Under the pieces are notes generated by a model that saw nothing but the letters and a program-made list of their open reading frames with translations, ran no database searches and was not told where the DNA came from. From NCBI GenBank assembly GCA_943367755.1, contig CALRKB020000021.1, positions 9,993-73,992 of the forward strand: 64,000 nt of DNA, read 5' to 3'. How positions within the stretch are numbered: the stretch's first letter is position 1; every line of letters starts with the position of its first letter. Below are positions 35,577 through 45,006 of the stretch, piece by piece. The position numbers and the translations under genes are program-made. This DNA comes from PCC-6802 sp943367755. Lineage in GTDB: Bacteria > Cyanobacteriota > Cyanobacteriia > Pseudanabaenales > Pseudanabaenaceae.

Positions 35577-37445
35577 GTGATACGACGCGATCGCCGTTTT
35601 TTAATCGAAAGAACTCGTTCATCCAAACCTTTTCAAAGGGCTGCGGAAGCTCCTGCATTACCCACAAATCCTGTTGGATTCATTTGGCACTTCGTCAATT
35701 ATTTCCGCTGGTGGTATGTGGTAATAGTCATACTGGAGGCACTGCACGCGACCTGCGGCATTATGTTGCCCTACGCAATCGGCGAGATTATTCGGGGCGT
35801 GACGCGATCGGCGCACGATAATAAACCCGTGCTGGATGCCATGAGCCAACCCCTGATGCTGTTCGTAGCTTTAAGTGTGGGTGAAGTAGCGTTCGGTCGT
35901 TCTGCTGGACTTTTACAGACCATCCGCCACCCCATCCACCGACAGCATATCGTCCGCTCCCTCTATGCCTACTTGCAACAGCATTCCCATCGGTATCTGA
36001 GCAGCAGTTTTGCTGGAGCCTTGGCACATCGCATCAGCGAAACTTCTCTGGGGGTCACGCAAACGATGGCCATGTTGATTTCTGAATTTATGCCAGTCAT
36101 CATTGTGTATATCGTCTCCACAGCGTTGTTGTATCGTGCCTATCCACCGCTAGCTGCCTTTGTGGGGCTGTGGGCAGTTCTCTTCATCAGTATTTCGTTT
36201 TGGCTGGCAACGCGATGTCGAATTTTTGCACGAAAAGCGGCAGCCGCCCGTAGTGAGACCACGGGCAATATTGTTGATGCTGTGACCAATCTCACTAGTA
36301 GCCGACTGTTTGCCCGCCTGGATTTTGAACGACAATATCTGAACGAACAATTAAGGCGCGAACTAATTGAGGTGAGAAAGTCCAACTGGTACTCGGAGCG
36401 CATCCGCTGGTTTCAGTTCATCTCAGCCGCAATTCTAAAAATCGGCACGCTATTTTACTCGCTCTCCCTTTGGAGTCAGGGAAAGATCTCTGCCGCTGAC
36501 TTCGTTGTGGCTACCAGTCTATCGCTATTGATCATTAGTGAAGCCCGTAATTTAAGCAAACGGTTTCTAGAATTCTTCGAACATATCGGCAACGTCAGCA
36601 ACGGGGTTTGCACCATTATTCAACCCCACGAAATCATCGATCGCGACAATGCGATCGTCCATCCCATTACTCAGGGGCGGATCGAGTTCCGGCAGGTGCA
36701 GTTCAGCTATTCACCGGAGAAGCACGTATTCGACAACCTCTCTGTCACCATTCAACCGGGAGAGCGGGTTGGACTGGTGGGCTTCTCTGGATCTGGGAAA
36801 TCTACTTTTGTCAATCTGATTTTGCGACTGTTCGATCCCCAATCGGGGCAAATTCTCATCGATGGGGTAGATATCCGCGATATGACCCAGGATGCACTCC
36901 ATGCCCAGATTAGCTTGATCCCCCAAGATCCTTCTCTGTTCCACCGCACCTTGCTGGAAAATATTCGCTATGGACGTTTAGAAGCAACAGAGGCAGAGCT
37001 GATCGAAGCAGCGCGTAAGGCCTATGCTCACGATTTCATCGTACCGATGAGCGATGGCTATCACTCTCTGGTGGGCGAACGTGGCGTCAAATTATCTGGT
37101 GGGCAAAGGCAGCGAATCGCGATCGCCCGGGTCATCCTGAAAAACGCTCCCATCCTCATCCTGGACGAAGCCACTTCTAGCCTGGATTCCATCACGGAAA
37201 AAGCGATTCAGGATACGCTGGACTTAGTCATGCACGATAAAACGGTCATTGTAGTAGCGCATCGACTGTCCACGATTGCCCATCTCGACCGTATTCTAGT
37301 CTTCGATCGGGGGCAAATTATCGAAGATGGTACTCACACCAAACTGCTAGCACAGGGGGGTGCTTACTACCAACTATGGACTATGCAGGCAGGTGGATTT
37401 TTACCAGAAGAAAGCAATCCTAACAGTACGGCAATAACTGCGTGA
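35577..37445 (+). CDS. ABC exporter, fused transmembrane and ATPase domains
   Basis: A 622-residue type I ABC exporter half-transporter that should work as a dimer in the inner membrane. The N-terminal 330 residues have about six hydrophobic segments; the ATPase follows with Walker A GFSGSGKST, signature LSGGQRQRIAIARV, Walker B LILDEAT and H-loop VAHRLS. The start is GTG 35577, with AGGAAG about 9 nt upstream. The substrate is unknown; it may expel pathway intermediates or unrelated compounds. Confidence 0.87.
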   Translation: MIRRDRRFLIERTRSSKPFQRAAEAPALPTNPVGFIWHFVNYFRWWYVVIVILEALHATCGIMLPYAIGEIIRGVTRSAHDNKPVLDAMSQPLMLFVALSVGEVAFGRSAGLLQTIRHPIHRQHIVRSLYAYLQQHSHRYLSSSFAGALAHRISETSLGVTQTMAMLISEFMPVIIVYIVSTALLYRAYPPLAAFVGLWAVLFISISFWLATRCRIFARKAAAARSETTGNIVDAVTNLTSSRLFARLDFERQYLNEQLRRELIEVRKSNWYSERIRWFQFISAAILKIGTLFYSLSLWSQGKISAADFVVATSLSLLIISEARNLSKRFLEFFEHIGNVSNGVCTIIQPHEIIDRDNAIVHPITQGRIEFRQVQFSYSPEKHVFDNLSVTIQPGERVGLVGFSGSGKSTFVNLILRLFDPQSGQILIDGVDIRDMTQDALHAQISLIPQDPSLFHRTLLENIRYGRLEATEAELIEAARKAYAHDFIVPMSDGYHSLVGERGVKLSGGQRQRIAIARVILKNAPILILDEATSSLDSITEKAIQDTLDLVMHDKTVIVVAHRLSTIAHLDRILVFDRGQIIEDGTHTKLLAQGGAYYQLWTMQAGGFLPEESNPNSTAITA

Positions 37446-37518
37446 GGGTAGCAAAGCCGTGTACCATTACTCTTAATACACCATACCCCATGGCATATAT
37501 TCTTCTTTTGACCTCCCA

Positions 37519-38118
37519 ATGAAATTATTACACCGTCCCGATCTATATAGTTGGTCTGTTTTCAATGCCGAACGTAATATTGATTTCCATAGCGTTGCCT
37601 GGATTCGTCCAGAGGGGAATATATTAATCGATCCTCTACCTCTATCCGAGCACGATTGGGCGCATTTACAGTCTTTAGGCAATGTACAGTGGATTGCGAT
37701 CACGAATTCCGATCATCTCAGAGCCAGTCAGGAAATTGCTGAAAAAACGGGTGCTCAAATCGCAGCTCCTGGAGGAGAGAAAGATTCTTTCCCTATTCCG
37801 GTACAGCGTTGGTTAACGGATGGCGACTCGATTGTGACTGGGTTGGACGCGATCGCGTTACATGGTTCGAAAACTCCTGGAGAACTGGCATTTTTGCTGG
37901 GAAAAACCACGTTAATTACGGGAGATCTGGTGAGAGCACATCAGGCAGGAAGTCTGACAATCTTGCCCGAGCCAAAATTACAAAACCGAGACGAGGCAGT
38001 CGCTTCCGTACGGCGATTGGCAGCACTGGATCGAGTAGATGCCGTATTAGTAGGCGACGGTTGGTCGGTTTTTCGCAATGGACGCGATCGCTTGCTAGAG
38101 CTAGCAGCCACACTTTAA
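37519..38118 (+). CDS. Metallo-beta-lactamase-fold protein, degenerate metal site
   Basis: A 199-residue protein with MBL-fold pattern: ILIDPLPLSEHDW, then ITNSDHLRAS where the canonical HxHxDH would be, KTPGELAF and LITGDLVRA with the Asp of motif 4. The first two His of the metal motif are replaced (Asn-Ser-Asp-His), so it may bind one metal or none. Function unknown. It stands alone between an ABC exporter and a Uma2 gene. Confidence 0.72.
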   Translation: MKLLHRPDLYSWSVFNAERNIDFHSVAWIRPEGNILIDPLPLSEHDWAHLQSLGNVQWIAITNSDHLRASQEIAEKTGAQIAAPGGEKDSFPIPVQRWLTDGDSIVTGLDAIALHGSKTPGELAFLLGKTTLITGDLVRAHQAGSLTILPEPKLQNRDEAVASVRRLAALDRVDAVLVGDGWSVFRNGRDRLLELAATL

Positions 38119-38300
38119 TCAGGGTATCGTAACAGGAATTTGCAATTGGCCAGAGTAGCGAGCAGGCTATCGATCTATATGGCGATCGCGTTGCCGCCAA
38201 ATGCCATGTCAGGCATGCTTGCCAGCGGAATTTACCCAAACTGCCCCATGCTTGCCTATATATGCCACAATGAATTCAACCTCATTCATGCAGGAAAGCT

Positions 38301-39011
38301 ATGATTAATCTTTCCTACGATCCCCAACTGCAACTACCTACGGCTGAGGAATTGCCCCACTCAGACGATACCCCTGTGGATAACGAACTCCAGAACGACA
38401 TTCCCAACTTTATCCTCAATATCTTGCGTCTGATTTGGGAGAAACGTCAGGATTGGTTTTTTGGCGTAGATATGGCTATTTACTACAATCCCACGACACC
38501 AGCGATCGTACCTGACGGTTTCCTGGCAATGGGAGTACCCAGACATAAAGGCGAAGGAGGTCGCTTGAGTTATGTGTTGTGGGAAGAAGAAAATATCATG
38601 CCGATATTGGCTTTAGAGGTTATTTCAGAGAAATACAATAGCGAATACGAAAAGAAGTTAGAGACGTATCAAGATTTAGGAATTTTGTACTACGCCATCT
38701 ACAATCCTTTAGCAAGGCAAAAGAGAGGGTATAAGAATCGCCTACCGTTAGAGATATACAAACTGGTTGGCGATCGCTATCAGTTGGTTCCAGGACAAGA
38801 GAAAGGAACTGTCTGGATGCCAGAAATTTCGCTAGGAATGGGATGCGAGGTGAGGGCGCAAGCTGGTTGGAGGAGGGAGTGGTTGTATCTGTACGATGAA
38901 GCAGGGAATCGATATTTAACTGCGGAGGAAGTCGCTCAGCAGGAACACCAGCGGGCAGAAAAACTTGCAGCTTACCTGAAATCGCTAGGTATTAATCCCG
39001 ATGAGATTTGA
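38301..39011 (+). CDS. Uma2 family (PD-(D/E)XK) putative endonuclease
   Basis: A 236-residue member of the Uma2/DUF820 family, hugely expanded in cyanobacteria. Visible are VDMAIYYNP, the acidic core IVPDGFLAMGVPR, and LALEVISEKYNSEYEKKLETYQDLGI with the E-x-K type site. RBS CAGGAAAG precedes the ATG. Biological role is unclear for the family; some members spread with mobile DNA. Confidence 0.85.
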   Translation: MINLSYDPQLQLPTAEELPHSDDTPVDNELQNDIPNFILNILRLIWEKRQDWFFGVDMAIYYNPTTPAIVPDGFLAMGVPRHKGEGGRLSYVLWEEENIMPILALEVISEKYNSEYEKKLETYQDLGILYYAIYNPLARQKRGYKNRLPLEIYKLVGDRYQLVPGQEKGTVWMPEISLGMGCEVRAQAGWRREWLYLYDEAGNRYLTAEEVAQQEHQRAEKLAAYLKSLGINPDEI

Positions 39012-39198
39012 TCGGTAATGTATTCTAACAACGGCGCTACCAAACTTTAGTAAGAAATGCTGCCTGGTAAAAGATGGGGGTTGAGGTAGTGCCCCGCAAA
39101 ATTTATCCCTCAAATCGATGCTTTTGCCAAATATGGCGATGCACTTCGCGCTGCGATTCAGTATTGCCGTTGCTTCCTTCATCGTCTTTACAGTACGG

Positions 39199-40692
39199 CT
39201 AACGCCCTGTCAGGTATTCCTCAGCTGCCTTCTCAACCGTAGTACCTTTAAAGAAGTCGCGGTTCAGGCCAGTGTAGAGTTCCAGCGCATGGGTAGACAA
39301 GAAATAGCGCAAATCTTCTTCGCTGATGATTTCCCGTTCTAGCAAGCTATAGGAATTAGAGACTACTGAGGTGATATCCGGGACGTCCCAATGTCCGGCA
39401 TCGGAGGCCAGGAATGCCTTGACCCGATCGCCAAAGGGGTTTGCTTTACGATTGAATGCCGCACCTACCCGCGTATCGTCGGATTCTGTGCCAAAGTAGA
39501 AATTATTCAGGAAGCGATCGCGGATATCTTCTTCCCTTGTAATCCCGGCTGCCGCAAATTCATTCAGGTCAGAGCTTGCCTTCTCGAAGAATTCATCCTG
39601 TTCTAGGAATTGCCCGATTAAGCCCAAGCCATTGCCGATCCCATCAAATCGACCTTTAACTTCTGGACCGCCGTAGCGAATGACATACTCGCGTAGTTCC
39701 TCCCGAGCGACACTGCTGGGGTTATTATTCTCCAGAATTTTAGGATTGCGCGTTTGCCAGTGCCAGATCAAATCGGCGTAAAGACTGGCTCCCCAGGCAG
39801 AACCACCTTCCAGGATGGCAAATTTGAGCGTGGGGAAACGACGGGTTACGCCGCCAAAGAACAGCGATTTGACAAAGGCTTGTCCTGCCGAAGCAAAGTG
39901 ACCGATGTGGTTGTACTGGTAATTAGAGATCGAACGGCGAGATGTCCAACCCATCCCTGCGGCATGGGTTGTCGGCACGACTTTCAGCTCTACTGCCTTT
40001 GCCCAGAACGGATCGTAATCGTAGGCACTATCGAGTCCGAAATTATCCAACCAGGTTGCTTCGCGGCGTACTTCTTCGGGATAGTTGGCGAAAGCAGGAA
40101 TTACGCGTTTGACATAACCGGGAATCTGAACCGCTTTTAAGCCCAATTCCTTAACCGCATATTCCAACTCTTCAATCCCTTCCTGTGGTGTATGCAGTGG
40201 AATAATCGCGACTGGTGTCAAGCGATCGCTGTAAGGACGAAAGATATCGGCGTGGTAGAGGTTAGCGGCTCGAACTAAGGCACGTCTTACTTCTTCATTG
40301 TCAATGGTTGCGGCAAAAAGCGATAGGTTGGGATACACCACAGCAAAATCCGAACCAGTTTCTTGCAGGCGTTCGTGCAGAAGTTTGGGCAAATTGATAG
40401 TTGCCAGATCTAACGTGTTGCTGGTAACGCGAGTCCAGAATGGCGGACGGGCTGTACGGTGTTGGTGGCGCTCTTCTGGAGTTTGGGAGAACCAGCGAGA
40501 TCGACTGGGGCCTGGGAATGCTGCGCGGAAGCGATCAACAATCCCCGGCCCCCCTACGTGCTCTAAGTAATCAAAAAAGGCAGGGACGAATTCTTCGGTA
40601 TGGAAGTCAGTATCAATAATGGGATACCCCAGTTGCTCGCGAATTTCTGCTGACCGGGTTTTTCTGGTGGGGCGGTCTAATGCAATCGTCAT
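39199..40692 (-). CDS. Amidohydrolase (Amidohydro_2) family TIM-barrel metal hydrolase
   Basis: A 497-residue paralogue of the protein at 32551 and the intact counterpart of the relic at 249 (TRSAEIREQLGYPIIDTDFHT; LNRDFFKGTTVEKAA). Metal-site regions IIDTDFHTEEF, TTHAAGMGW and LASDAGHWDVPD are all present. I use ATG 40692, which is 8-9 nt after AGGAG; the overlapping GTG at 40701 is too close to that RBS. It stands alone, with operator copy 7 365 bp upstream. Hydrolase or decarboxylase activity is inferred from family. Confidence 0.84.
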   Translation of the reverse strand: MTIALDRPTRKTRSAEIREQLGYPIIDTDFHTEEFVPAFFDYLEHVGGPGIVDRFRAAFPGPSRSRWFSQTPEERHQHRTARPPFWTRVTSNTLDLATINLPKLLHERLQETGSDFAVVYPNLSLFAATIDNEEVRRALVRAANLYHADIFRPYSDRLTPVAIIPLHTPQEGIEELEYAVKELGLKAVQIPGYVKRVIPAFANYPEEVRREATWLDNFGLDSAYDYDPFWAKAVELKVVPTTHAAGMGWTSRRSISNYQYNHIGHFASAGQAFVKSLFFGGVTRRFPTLKFAILEGGSAWGASLYADLIWHWQTRNPKILENNNPSSVAREELREYVIRYGGPEVKGRFDGIGNGLGLIGQFLEQDEFFEKASSDLNEFAAAGITREEDIRDRFLNNFYFGTESDDTRVGAAFNRKANPFGDRVKAFLASDAGHWDVPDITSVVSNSYSLLEREIISEEDLRYFLSTHALELYTGLNRDFFKGTTVEKAAEEYLTGR

Positions 40693-41056
40693 GATAGGCA
40701 CTCCTAAATAGGTAACAGGTCAAAATGCAGGACTAAGATGGGGAGAAAATTTAATCGGAAGCCTTCTGAAGAGAACATCCTGTTTGGATTAGGATGCTTG
40801 CTTCGCAGTTTGAAACCGAACGAGAATTTCATCTATTCCTTACTTTGCAGACCTAATGCAGCTAGATATGGAACGGAAGAACCAGCAGCAACGTGCTGTA
40901 TCATTCTGCTAAATCATCAACTTGCTCGTTATGCACCTCAAAAAGCTCCTCATTCTTAGTCAAGATAAATCGGACATAAATGTCTTTTGTAAAGTTTTAT
41001 AGAACGCAAATTTTTAAATCTCGGCCTATAAAATCTTCAAATTTGAAATGTAAATC

Positions 41057-41082
41057 TACATCATCTCTATCGATTAGTAGTA
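41057..41082. promoter_or_regulatory. 26-bp TAC-N20-GTA operator, copy 7
   Basis: Left half TACATCATC, core TCTATCGA, right half TTAGTAGTA, followed by GATTAA. It lies 365 bp upstream of the amidohydrolase and also upstream of the TauD/AtsK remnant. Confidence 0.6.
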
Positions 41083-41186
41083 GATTAACTAAAAACATAT
41101 TCTTACAACTATTTTAAAATTGCAAGTATAGCCAGTCACAAAAATGAAGAATGAAATATTTAAAAAAGATAAATATTTATAGAAAT

Positions 41187-41212
41187 GCCTTTTAGAAAGG
41201 AATCTAAAAGGC
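41187..41212. repeat. Inverted repeat in AT-rich spacer
   Basis: Perfect 10-nt arms GCCTTTTAGA and its complement with a 6-nt loop. No T-tract follows. Confidence 0.5.
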
Positions 41213-41306
41213 TAAGGATATAATTTAAAAGAGTTTTTTGTTATTTTATAAAGTTTAAAACTCAATAAATAGATGGTAAATTAAATAAAATATAAACGGG
41301 ACTTTT

Positions 41307-41342
41307 ACTCTTTAAATAATGATTTTTAAAGAGTAATTTTTT
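41307..41342 (+). terminator. Rho-independent-like terminator in AT-rich spacer
   Basis: 10-nt arms ACTCTTTAAA and its complement (41307-41316, 41325-41334), 8-nt loop, followed by AATTTTTT. There is no intact plus-strand gene just upstream, so it may end a lost gene or a small RNA. Confidence 0.5.
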
Positions 41343-41664
41343 GACTTTTTGAATATATAAAAGGTAAGTATTACACAAACAGAATATACTTAATCTGTTC
41401 TCTTGATCGGGTTATAGAAGTTAAAAGAATGGAAAGTACTTTTATCAATAATTAATTTATATACCTGGCAGAGTAGTTAGGGTATTCCATCAGGGTTGTT
41501 ATTTTCTTAGCGATCACTTTGGTGTCATACGGCAACATAGGCAGTTTCAATAAATTTTAATCTTGACTAAATTGATGTAGATGTCGGAGAATAAATTTTA
41601 CCATAATTTAGTTAGACTATCTAATAGTTTGTTTTACATAATCATATAAAGGAGATATAAAGTC

Positions 41665-41766
41665 TTGAGTTCTCAAAACTTTGACATTCGTCCAGTTGCA
41701 GGACGGATTGGGGCTGAGATTGCAGTGGTCGACCTGAAGACAACCGGTAATACTCCAGATCTGTGA
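41665..41766 (+). pseudogene. N-terminal remnant of a TauD/AtsK dioxygenase
   Basis: TTG 41665 has a good RBS (AAGGAGAT) and opens 33 codons ending at TGA 41764. The peptide FDIRPVAGRIGAEIAVVDL is the signature N-terminus of the AtsK/TauD group. The rest of the roughly 300-residue enzyme, with all metal ligands, is gone and replaced by the region leading into MenH. It is a fourth member of this family in the window, closest to AtsK-type by its IRPVAGRIGAEI pattern. Confidence 0.75.
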
Positions 41767-41851
41767 ACAAGACCTTTGCAAAGCAAACAACACAATTTTT
41801 TCGAAACCTCGATCTACAGATCCGGGACACCACCGAAAAGGTTATGGGGAA

Positions 41852-42742
41852 TTGGACAGATCGACATCTTCGGTTATTAAACTATCGGAAGCAGCGTGCG
41901 GCAAAAGGGTTGTGGAGAATTCTATTCAGGTTGGCAGCTATTCCTTCAATTACTATACGGTAGGAAATACGAGCAATCCTCCGGTTCTTTTTCTGCATGG
42001 GTTTATGGGGGATTGTCGGGAATTCCAACCCGCTATGGACTGCTTATCCGATCAGTTTTACTGCCTGGCAATCGATTTGCCTGGGCATGGTAAAACGCAT
42101 TGCCCCGATCTCGATCGGTTCTACACAATGGCAAACACAGCTCGCGGGTTAATTGAATTTTTAGAAGCAATGCAGATCGAGAAATGTCATTTGGTTGGCT
42201 ATTCTATGGGAGGAAGGCTAGCTTTATACCTTGCGCTCCACTTCTCAACATATTTCCTTAAGGTCGTGCTCGAATCGTCCTCTCCAGGCCTAAAAACACC
42301 AAAAGAAAGGAGCGATCGCCTGCATAGCGATCTAAAGTTGGTCAAAGCACTGGAAATGGAAGATTTTTCATCGTTCTTGGCAAAATGGTACGACCAACCC
42401 CTATTTGATTCTATTCGGGTACGTCCGAATTTCGGGCAGTTGGTCGAACAGCGGCGGCAAAATTCCCCATTGGGTCTAGCTAGATCGCTGCGCAATTTCA
42501 GCACTGGATGCCAGCCTTCATTATGGGAAAAGCTCCGGCACAACAGAATTCCTCTGCTCCTACTAGTTGGTGAATTGGATAAAAAATTTGCAGCTATTAA
42601 TGCGGAAATGGCTGGCCTGTACGAATACGCAAAATTAACAACCGTTCCTGACTGCGGTCATAATATTCACTTTGAGTATGTAGATTTATTTATTCAGGAA
42701 ATCGAACGGTTTCTGCTTTTTCCCAGATCGCCACCTGCATAA
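41852..42742 (+). CDS. menH: MenH-like alpha/beta hydrolase (SHCHC synthase)
   Basis: An alpha/beta hydrolase matching cyanobacterial MenH, which eliminates pyruvate from SEPHCHC in phylloquinone synthesis. Oxyanion region FLHGFMGDCREFQPA, nucleophile Ser118 in VGYSMGGRLA, Asp in VGELDKKF and His in VPDCGHNIHFE are present. The start is uncertain: TTG 41852 gives 296 residues, while an internal GTG near residue 21 (VVENSIQV) may be real, since homology begins there. The gene touches the TauD/AtsK remnant, so its upstream region was probably reshaped by that deletion. Confidence 0.75.
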   Translation: MDRSTSSVIKLSEAACGKRVVENSIQVGSYSFNYYTVGNTSNPPVLFLHGFMGDCREFQPAMDCLSDQFYCLAIDLPGHGKTHCPDLDRFYTMANTARGLIEFLEAMQIEKCHLVGYSMGGRLALYLALHFSTYFLKVVLESSSPGLKTPKERSDRLHSDLKLVKALEMEDFSSFLAKWYDQPLFDSIRVRPNFGQLVEQRRQNSPLGLARSLRNFSTGCQPSLWEKLRHNRIPLLLLVGELDKKFAAINAEMAGLYEYAKLTTVPDCGHNIHFEYVDLFIQEIERFLLFPRSPPA

Positions 42743-42812
42743 TTTCTACTTCAGGATCGAATCTAAAGGAATTAATCTGAAATTCCGCAAACTACTTTTG
42801 AGGAGGTTAATA

Positions 42813-43550
42813 ATGGCAGGCAAATTAGAAGGGAAAGTAGCGATTATTACGGGTGCTTCCGCTGGTATTGGGGAAGCCACGGCGATCGCTTTTGCGGCAG
42901 AAGGGGCAAAGGTCGCGATCGCGGCGCGGCGAGTAGAACGATTAGCCAGTCTAGCAGAACGTATTGAAGCTTCTGGAGGTAAGGTATTACAGGTTGCAAC
43001 CGACGTCACCGACGAAGCCCAAGTACAAACTCTAATCGAAAAAACTAAAGCAACATTTGGGCGGATCGATATTCTCGTGAATAACGCTGGTATTGCCTTC
43101 ACAGGAGAGATTGCCAATGCCAACACCGCCGATTGGCGGCGCATGATCGATGTAAACATCTTGGGTGTAATGTATGCCACCCATGCGGTGCTGCCGATTT
43201 TGAAGGAACAGCAGTCCGGTCATATCGTCAATATCTCTTCGGTGGCGGGGCGCACGGTGCGGGTAGGCGTTGGCGCGTACAATGTGACAAAATGGGGCGT
43301 GAACGCCTTTTCCGAAGCGTTGCGATTGGAACTGACACCCCATAACATTCGCGTCACGATTATCGAACCGGGGATGGTCAACACGGAAATTAATGCCCAC
43401 ATTACCGACTCCAAGAGCCAGACATTGCGGCAGTCTATCACTCCTTTAGAAAGTGAAGATGTGGCAGCGGCGATCGCCTATGCCGTCACCCAACCACCCC
43501 GCGTGAACGTAAATGAAATTCTGATTCGCCCCACCACTCAATACTGGTAA
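42813..43550 (+). CDS. Short-chain dehydrogenase/reductase
   Basis: A 245-residue classical SDR: cofactor motif TGASAGIGEA, NNAGIA, catalytic Ser in NISSVAGRT and YxxxK in AYNVTKWG. A near-perfect RBS AGGAGGT (42801-42807) fixes the ATG at 42813; an in-frame earlier start is not needed. It probably uses NADP(H). It resembles general oxidoreductases of the YdfG/clavaldehyde-dehydrogenase type; substrate unknown. Confidence 0.88.
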   Translation: MAGKLEGKVAIITGASAGIGEATAIAFAAEGAKVAIAARRVERLASLAERIEASGGKVLQVATDVTDEAQVQTLIEKTKATFGRIDILVNNAGIAFTGEIANANTADWRRMIDVNILGVMYATHAVLPILKEQQSGHIVNISSVAGRTVRVGVGAYNVTKWGVNAFSEALRLELTPHNIRVTIIEPGMVNTEINAHITDSKSQTLRQSITPLESEDVAAAIAYAVTQPPRVNVNEILIRPTTQYW

Positions 43551-43596
43551 AAAAGTAATATACCTTATGGCATTTTTCCCACTGGAGAGCTAAATT

Positions 43597-44271
43597 ATGG
43601 CGAATTGGCAATTGGCGATTTTTGACTGCGACGGTGTGTTGGTAGATAGCGAACCGATTTTAAATCGCATTTTTGCTGAGATGCTGTCCGAAATTGGATT
43701 TGCAATAACCTACGAACAATCGCTGCAGAAATTTATGGGTAAGTCACTGGCAACCTGCCTGGGAATCGTCGAGCGATCCTTGGGGAAACCCATGCCGCCA
43801 GACTTTGAGGACCGCTGCCGAGCGCGTGAAATAGACGCGCTGCATCGAGAACTACAACCAATTCCAGGCATCGCAGGAGTATTAGAGCAGATAACGCTAC
43901 CAAAATGCGTTGCGTCGAATAGCAGTTCTCGCCATATCCAATCTGTCTTACAACTGACTGGACTTCTCCAGCACTTTGATGGGAAGTTATTTAGTGCGGC
44001 TCAGGTCGATCGCCCAAAACCATTTCCCGACGTATACCTGCACGCAGCAAAGCAAATGGGATCGTCTCCGATGGATTGCGTGGTAATTGAAGACTCAGTA
44101 CCTGGCGTCCAAGCAGGTTGTGCAGCGGGGATGACTGTATTCGGCTATGCCAAACAGAGCGATCGCCTGGCCTTAGCCGCAGCCGGAGCAAAGGTTATCT
44201 TTAACGACATGCAGCAACTGCCACAATTGTTGGAAATCGAGCGATCTTATATAGTGACAAATATTCTATGA
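43597..44271 (+). CDS. HAD family hydrolase (phosphatase/phosphoglucomutase-like)
   Basis: A 224-residue HAD-IA hydrolase with motif I FDCDGVLVDSE, motif II Ser in VASNSSSRH, motif III Lys in VDRPKPFPDVYL and motif IV VIEDSVPGVQAG. It acts on a small phosphorylated compound in the cytoplasm. The stop overlaps the start of the ComB gene by 4 bp (ATGA), so the two are translationally coupled. Confidence 0.87.
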   Translation: MANWQLAIFDCDGVLVDSEPILNRIFAEMLSEIGFAITYEQSLQKFMGKSLATCLGIVERSLGKPMPPDFEDRCRAREIDALHRELQPIPGIAGVLEQITLPKCVASNSSSRHIQSVLQLTGLLQHFDGKLFSAAQVDRPKPFPDVYLHAAKQMGSSPMDCVVIEDSVPGVQAGCAAGMTVFGYAKQSDRLALAAAGAKVIFNDMQQLPQLLEIERSYIVTNIL

Positions 44272-45002
44272 CCTTCTACGACCAATCCAACTTTGATGTG
44301 CGTTGCGAGTGGGGAGCAAAGGGAGTCGAGCAACTATCTCCTATTAGCGATGTCGTTATCGTTGTTGACATCCTATCGTTTTCCACTTGCGTCGAAATTG
44401 CCAATAGTCGAGGAGCGATCGTCTTTCCTTTCCCATGGCAACCGCAGTTAGCGCGGGAATTTGCTGAATCCGCTGGGGCAGAACTCGCGATTGGGCGGTG
44501 GAACGACACGCGGGGAAGTGGCAGCTATTCCCTTTCTCCAGCATCCTTGAGCCACATCCCTAAGGGAACCCGTCTCGTGTTGCCTTCGCCGAATGGTTCT
44601 TCGCTCAGCCTGGCAACTGGGAAAACGCCAACCCTAGCTGGGTGTTTGAGAAACTCTCGGGCAGTAGCTTTAGCTGCGATGAACTACGGGAACCGCATTG
44701 CCATCGTACCAGCCGGAGAGAAATGGCATGATGGTAGCCTTCGTCCTGCATTTGAGGACTTCATTGGTGCAGGCACGATCGCTAGTCATCTCAAAGGTAG
44801 CTTGTCGCCGGAATCACAAATTGCGATCGCTGCTTATCGCAATGTTCTGGGAGACCTCAAGCATTCGCTCAAGCAATGTGGCTCTAGCAAGGAACTGATT
44901 GGGAAAGGATTTGAACGAGATGTGGACTTGGCTGCAGAATGCGATGCGAGCGATTGCGTGCCAACATTGATAAATAGAGCATACGTAAATCAGGCAAGCT
45001 AA
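44268..45002 (+). CDS. comB: 2-phosphosulfolactate phosphatase (ComB) family
   Basis: A 244-residue ComB-family protein: VVIVVDILSFSTCVEIA, LVLPSPNGSSLSLA and IVPAGEKWHDGSLRPAFEDFIGAG are family blocks. ComB removes phosphate from 2-phospho-3-sulfolactate to give sulfolactate, a C3 sulfonate, as in coenzyme M synthesis. Cyanobacteria do not make coenzyme M, so the product may be sulfolactate or the substrate may differ. It is coupled to a HAD phosphatase upstream and followed by a DOPA-dioxygenase-like gene 4 bp away, so this is a three-gene operon. Confidence 0.83.
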   Translation: MTFYDQSNFDVRCEWGAKGVEQLSPISDVVIVVDILSFSTCVEIANSRGAIVFPFPWQPQLAREFAESAGAELAIGRWNDTRGSGSYSLSPASLSHIPKGTRLVLPSPNGSSLSLATGKTPTLAGCLRNSRAVALAAMNYGNRIAIVPAGEKWHDGSLRPAFEDFIGAGTIASHLKGSLSPESQIAIAAYRNVLGDLKHSLKQCGSSKELIGKGFERDVDLAAECDASDCVPTLINRAYVNQAS

Positions 45003-45006
45003 TCCC

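Larger units (their letters stand above)
40693..41664. other. 970-bp AT-rich spacer
   Basis: Between the minus-strand amidohydrolase and the TauD/AtsK remnant. It is much richer in A/T than its surroundings (especially 40960-41660), with operator copy 7, two hairpins (41187, 41307) and no recognisable gene. The AT-richness hints at decayed or foreign DNA. Confidence 0.55.

Noticed and set aside
38119..39198. Further operator copies around the Uma2 gene and the MBL-fold gene
   Set aside because: I searched these spacers by eye for TAC-N20-GTA and found no acceptable match.
40738..40959. 73-codon frame upstream of the amidohydrolase
   Set aside because: No RBS, no recognisable domain, and composition of non-coding DNA.
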